26,940 nucleotides of DNA from Firmicutes bacterium UBA5389. Its GTDB lineage: Bacteria; Bacillota; DTU025. Position 1 is the first letter of the stretch, and the number at the start of each line of letters is the position of its first letter. The position numbers and the translations under genes were made by a program. Of the stretch, positions 23,564 to 26,940 are shown in pieces. The notes under the pieces were generated by a model. The model worked only from the letters and a program-made list of their open reading frames with translations, was not told the DNA's origin and ran no database searches. The stretch is taken from positions 1 through 26,940 of the forward strand of contig DHON01000080.1 of NCBI GenBank assembly GCA_002409965.1. The letters run 5' to 3'.

Positions 23564-24847
23564 TTAGCGAGAATTCTGCCAGCTACGCAGATTCTCGGCG
23601 AACTTAGACTCGAGTATGAGCCCCATGAGGTCGCGATTGGACTTGGTGTGCTGAATTCGATCTATCATGAGCTGGGTCATCTCGGCGGAGCCCATGTTCG
23701 ACATGGCTTTGCGCAGCACCCACGTGGTTTCCAGCTCCTCGGGGGTGAGAAGCAGCTCCTCTTTACGCGTGCCCGATTTGTTCACGTCTATGGCCGGGAA
23801 TATGCGGCGTTCGGAGAGCTTGCGGTCGAGGTGCAATTCCATATTGCCTGTCCCCTTGAACTCCTCGAAAATCACCTCATCCATTCGGCTGCCCGTGTCC
23901 ACAAGGGCAGTGGCCAGGATGGTCAGACTCCCGCCTTCCTCAATGTTGCGCGCTGCCCCGAAGAAGCGTTTGGGATTGTGCAGCGCCGCCGGGTCCACCC
24001 CGCCCGACAGGGTACGCCCGGAAGAAGGTTCCTCGAGGTTGTAGGCGCGCGCCAGCCTCGTGATGGAGTCGAGCAGCACCAATACGTCCTTGCCATGCTC
24101 GACGAGGCGCTTGGCGCGTTCCAACACCATGTCGGCCACCCGCACGTGGTTCGAAGACGGCTGATCAAACGTAGACGCCACTACCATGCCGTTCACTGAA
24201 CGGTCCATGTCGGTGACCTCTTCGGGCCTCTCGTCCACCAGCAGCACAAGTAGAGTCAGCTCCGGGTGGTTGGCGGTCAGGGCATTGGCGATTTTCTTCA
24301 GAATGGTCGTCTTGCCTGCCTTGGGCGCCGACACGATCAGACCCCTCTGCCCCTTGCCGATGGGCGCCATGAGGTCGATCAGCCGCGTGGTAACGTCTTT
24401 GGGGTCGTGCTCCAGGCGCAGGCGATCATCGGGGTACACGGGTATAAGGTCCTCGAAGTGGGAGCGCCTCGCCGCAAGTTCAGGGTCGAGCCCGTTGACG
24501 GCCTCCACCCTAAGCAGCGCGAAGTACTTCTCGCCCTCCTTGGGGGGCCTTACCTGCCCCGAGACCATGTCTCCCTTACGAAGCACGAACCTGCGTATCT
24601 GTGATGGGGAGATGTAGATGTCGTCTGAGCTCGGAGTCAATCGCCCTACGCGCAGGAACCCAAAACCCTCGGGAAGGATCTCCAGGATCCCATCGGCCCA
24701 CAGGTTTCCCTCTTTCTGAGACGCCGCTTTGACGATCTCGAAGGTCAGCTCTTGTTTGCGCAATTGCGAGTGGCCGGCTATGCCCAAGTCCTTGGCGATC
24801 TCATGCAGCTCGGGCACGGTGTTCTTCTCTAGTTCCGCGATATTCAT
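23564..24847 (-). CDS. rho: Transcription termination factor Rho
   Basis: Rho is a hexameric RNA helicase that ends untranslated transcripts. The 427-residue protein has the N-terminal Rho helical domain (1-45), the cold-shock-like RNA-binding domain (about 48-120, with GFGFLR at 61-66), and the ATPase core with Walker A SAPKAGKT (173-180), Walker B region DVLVLLDSITRLARAYN (254-270) and the Q/R-loop region SGGVDPAALHNPKRFFGAAR (281-300). No long insertion is present between the domains. The ATG has AAAGGAAG about 11 nt upstream. It is followed by a terminator hairpin. It belongs to the usual clostridial pyrG-to-rho neighbourhood. Confidence 0.97.
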   Translation of the reverse strand: MNIAELEKNTVPELHEIAKDLGIAGHSQLRKQELTFEIVKAASQKEGNLWADGILEILPEGFGFLRVGRLTPSSDDIYISPSQIRRFVLRKGDMVSGQVRPPKEGEKYFALLRVEAVNGLDPELAARRSHFEDLIPVYPDDRLRLEHDPKDVTTRLIDLMAPIGKGQRGLIVSAPKAGKTTILKKIANALTANHPELTLLVLLVDERPEEVTDMDRSVNGMVVASTFDQPSSNHVRVADMVLERAKRLVEHGKDVLVLLDSITRLARAYNLEEPSSGRTLSGGVDPAALHNPKRFFGAARNIEEGGSLTILATALVDTGSRMDEVIFEEFKGTGNMELHLDRKLSERRIFPAIDVNKSGTRKEELLLTPEELETTWVLRKAMSNMGSAEMTQLMIDRIQHTKSNRDLMGLILESKFAENLRSWQNSR

Positions 24848-25165
24848 CTGTAGCGCATCTTCCTTTCAGGGTATATGGGCAAAAGAGTACAGGCTAAACG
24901 GCAGGCAGTGTGTTCTGGGCAGCTGGACCGCCTACTAAGGGCAATCGCTCGGCCGTGCGAAATAGGAAACTCCTGTGGAGCCATATGAATGGTACGCCTA
25001 TGAATCAACTGATGAGGTTTGCTTGAAGAAATTGTGCGGCCACCCATTCGGCCTGGATGCTATGGGACTCACATTCGCCGTCTTGCGCCAAAATCCTCCG
25101 GCGCATGTCTCACAATCAATTGTGCCCAGCGGCGTGGACTCCGTATCCCCAGCACAAGGCGACCA
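24848..25165. other. Intergenic region between pyrG and rho, no gene
   Basis: These 318 bases carry no gene that I can support. CACAATCAATTGTG (25111-25124) is a 6-bp inverted repeat with a 2-nt centre, the shape of a dimeric repressor site. A 5-bp stem (GCGCC/GGCGC) lies at 25086-25105. No strong promoter for rho was found; a weak candidate is TTTAGC-17 nt-TATACC on the minus strand near 24865-24893. No T-rich terminator follows pyrG. Confidence 0.45.
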
Positions 25166-26776
25166 TCAAGATTCCGAGTATTCAATCGATCTTGCGATGA
25201 ACTCCTTGAACAGAGGATGGGGCCTGCCCGGCCTGGACTTGAACTCGGGATGAAACTGCGTACCGACAAACCAGGGGTGGTCCGAGAGTTCCAGTATCTC
25301 AACTAGACTCCGTTCGGGGCTTATCCCCGAGAACCTGAGGCCGTGGTCGGCCAGGATGCCGACATAGGCGTTGCTCAGCTCGTGCCGATGGCGATGCCTC
25401 TCGTGCACCAGCGTCTCGCCGTAGGCATGCGCCGCTCTCGACCCGGGCTCAAGGCGGCATGGATAGACACCTAGGCGCATAGTCCCTCCTATCCGCTGGA
25501 TGTCGCGCTGTTCGGGCATGAAATCGATTACCGGATGGGGAGTGGCGGCATCGAATTCCGTGCTGTTGGCGCAGTTGAGCCCGCATACATTGCGAGCGAA
25601 CTCGATCACAGCGCACTGCATCCCAAGGCACAGCCCGAAAAACGGAACCTTGTGCTCGCGAGCGTAGCGGGCGGCCAATATCATGCCCTCCACCCCGCGC
25701 GGGCCGAACCCGCCCGGAACCAGGACGCCATGGGCACCGGACAACGCCTTCTCCGCCTGCTCGTAGCCGACAAGGGCCTCGGAATCAACCCAATCCACAT
25801 CGACCTGCACTTCGTTTTCGATTCCGGCATGGCGAAGCGCTTCAACGGCACTGAGATACGCATCGGGCAGCGCCACATACTTGCCCACAAGCGCCACCCT
25901 AACCGAGCGTTTGATGCTCTTGAGCTTGCTCACCATCTGCCGCCACGCCGACATGTCGGGATCGCTCACAGGGCACGACAGCTCAAGACGCTTCACCACG
26001 ATCTCGTCGAAACCCTCCTGCTCCAGGATGAGGGGCACCTCGTAGATAGACTGGGCATCGGGGTTGAATATCACCGCGTCCGGTTCCACATCGCAGAACA
26101 GGGCGATCTTGCTCTTGATGTCGGCAGGAAGAGGACGATCCGAGCGAGCGACAATCACATCGGGCTGGAGGCCTATGCTCCTGAGTTCCTTGACCGAATG
26201 CTGTGTAGGTTTGGTCTTGAACTCGCGCGCCGATGGGATGTAAGGCACCAGGGTCACGTGTATGTACATCACGTTCTCGCGACCCGCCTCAGTTCTGAGT
26301 TGCCGAAGAGCTTCAAGAAACGGCAGGCTCTCTATGTCGCCCACCGTGCCGCCGACTTCGACGATGACAACATCGAATCCATTCTGCCCGAGGCGAGTGA
26401 CGCACTCTTTGATCTCGTTGGTTACATGGGGAATGACCTGCACGGTTCCGCCGAGGTAATCGCCGCGCCTTTCTTTGGCGAGCACAGAGGAGTATATGAT
26501 TCCGGTGGTGATGTCGTTGTCGCGGGTGACGTTGATGTCGATAAACCTCTCGTAGTGGCCGAGGTCGAGGTCGGTCTCGGCACCGTCTTCGGTGACGAAA
26601 ACCTCCCCGTGTTGGTAGGGACTCATGGTTCCAGGGTCGACGTTGATATACGGGTCAAACTTGAGCACTCCGACTGAAACCCCTCGGGCCTTGAGAAGTC
26701 TTCCTAAAGAAGCAGCCGTGATCCCTTTTCCAAGGCCCGACACGACTCCGCCTGTGACTATTACGTATTTGGCCAC
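25166..26776 (-). CDS. pyrG: CTP synthase
   Basis: PyrG converts UTP to CTP using ATP and glutamine. The 536-residue protein has the synthetase domain with the P-loop GGVVSGLGKG (9-18; more often VVSSLGKG), KFDPYINVDPGTMSP (39-53) and EVGGTVGDIES (140-150). The class I glutamine amidotransferase domain follows from about 290, with nucleophile Cys383 in GLCLGMQ and the His509/Glu511 pair in QFHPEF. All catalytic residues are present. The start is GTG with GAGGGGG 7 nt upstream. It has its own promoter and a short leader that folds into a hairpin. Confidence 0.97.
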   Translation of the reverse strand: MAKYVIVTGGVVSGLGKGITAASLGRLLKARGVSVGVLKFDPYINVDPGTMSPYQHGEVFVTEDGAETDLDLGHYERFIDINVTRDNDITTGIIYSSVLAKERRGDYLGGTVQVIPHVTNEIKECVTRLGQNGFDVVIVEVGGTVGDIESLPFLEALRQLRTEAGRENVMYIHVTLVPYIPSAREFKTKPTQHSVKELRSIGLQPDVIVARSDRPLPADIKSKIALFCDVEPDAVIFNPDAQSIYEVPLILEQEGFDEIVVKRLELSCPVSDPDMSAWRQMVSKLKSIKRSVRVALVGKYVALPDAYLSAVEALRHAGIENEVQVDVDWVDSEALVGYEQAEKALSGAHGVLVPGGFGPRGVEGMILAARYAREHKVPFFGLCLGMQCAVIEFARNVCGLNCANSTEFDAATPHPVIDFMPEQRDIQRIGGTMRLGVYPCRLEPGSRAAHAYGETLVHERHRHRHELSNAYVGILADHGLRFSGISPERSLVEILELSDHPWFVGTQFHPEFKSRPGRPHPLFKEFIARSIEYSES

Positions 26777-26789
26777 TTGGTTACCCCCT

Positions 26790-26811
26790 CGGTCGGGAAT
26801 AGACCCAACCG
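26790..26811 (-). promoter_or_regulatory. 5'-terminal hairpin in the pyrG leader
   Basis: On the minus strand CGGTTGGG and CCCGACCG pair over 8 bp (one T-G) around a 6-nt loop. The stem begins at about the predicted transcription start and ends directly before the AGGGGG ribosome site. There is no T-run, so it is not an intrinsic terminator; a role in stability or translation control is inferred. Confidence 0.6.
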
Positions 26812-26818
26812 AATCGGT

Positions 26819-26847
26819 ATTATACCACTACAAGCAGGCGAGCACAA
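26819..26847 (-). promoter_or_regulatory. SigA-type promoter for pyrG
   Basis: On the minus strand a perfect TATAAT (26819-26824), preceded by TGG (extended -10), lies 17 nt from TTGTGC (26842-26847). The predicted start is near 26812, about 36 nt before the GTG. Confidence 0.75.
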
Positions 26848-26898
26848 CCCAACCCCAACCCCTCTTGTTATGCGTCTGTGATATTGTCCCCCCTTAAA

Positions 26899-26940
26899 CA
26901 GCCCGGGGAAAAAAAAACCCCCCCAAAAAAAAAAAGGAGG
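26899..26940. other. Homopolymer-rich window end, probable assembly artefact
   Basis: The last ~40 bases are runs of A9, C7 and A11 between short G-rich pieces, unlike any other part of the window. This is typical of low-quality contig ends. I would not interpret it biologically. Confidence 0.6.

Noticed and set aside
24975..25253. 92-residue plus-strand frame between rho and pyrG
   Set aside because: It runs into pyrG antisense, has no ribosome site and no recognisable domain.
25535..26677. 380-residue open frame on the plus strand
   Set aside because: Antisense to pyrG, which is unambiguous.

Overview
The window is GC-rich chromosomal DNA. Its gene order is the conserved housekeeping neighbourhood of endospore-forming Firmicutes: ctsR-mcsA-mcsB-clpC-radA-disA, then carD, a PIN/TRAM membrane protein, ispDF, cysS, mrnC, rlmB and sigH. 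McsB, CtsR, DisA and the sporulation sigma factor SigH together point to a deep-branching, high-GC, clostridia-like Bacillota. I do not assign a genus. Every confident gene except one small one (11542-11937) is on the minus strand, so the window reads from high to low coordinates.

Layout, in order of transcription. (1) 26.8-25.2 kb: pyrG, behind a clear promoter and a 5'-terminal hairpin; the last ~40 bases of the window look like a damaged contig end. (2) 24.8-20.9 kb: rho, then a LysM/M23 cell-wall peptidase and an uncharacterised radical SAM protein that seem to share an operon. (3) 20.87-19.40 kb: about 1.5 kb of decayed DNA with a C-terminal fragment of an ISKra4-like transposase and repeat structures resembling transposon ends. 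(4) 19.4-12.0 kb: the class III heat-shock operon ctsR-mcsA-mcsB-clpC, running directly into radA and disA, with a CtsR operator at its head. (5) 11.94-11.37 kb: a lone plus-strand small gene with a consensus promoter, divergent from carD, with a direct repeat between the two promoters. (6) 11.4-5.5 kb: carD, PIN/TRAM, an ispD-ispF fusion, cysS, mrnC and rlmB, closely spaced or overlapping. (7) 5.5-3.8 kb: sigH with its own promoter and a TTG start, plus a HAD nucleotidase-like gene. (8) 3.75-0 kb: an exported M20D amidohydrolase, the two-subunit iron-sulfur L-serine dehydratase, and the start of an unrecognised gene running off the left edge.

The genes group into protein quality control (CtsR, McsA, McsB, ClpC), genome integrity and c-di-AMP signalling (RadA, DisA), RNA and translation (RlmB, MrnC, CysS, Rho, SigH, CarD), isoprenoid synthesis (IspDF), CTP synthesis (PyrG) and amino-acid or peptide catabolism (M20D, SdaAB). 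I found no clearly new multi-gene system. The best leads are: in-frame short tandem-repeat expansions in five neighbouring genes, always at termini or linkers; a DisA whose RHR nucleotide-binding motif reads RHS; an exported M20D enzyme with an extra C-terminal domain; and the decayed mobile-element segment. Several starts were moved from the longest possible ORF to the codon with a good Shine-Dalgarno sequence; each case is explained in its entry.
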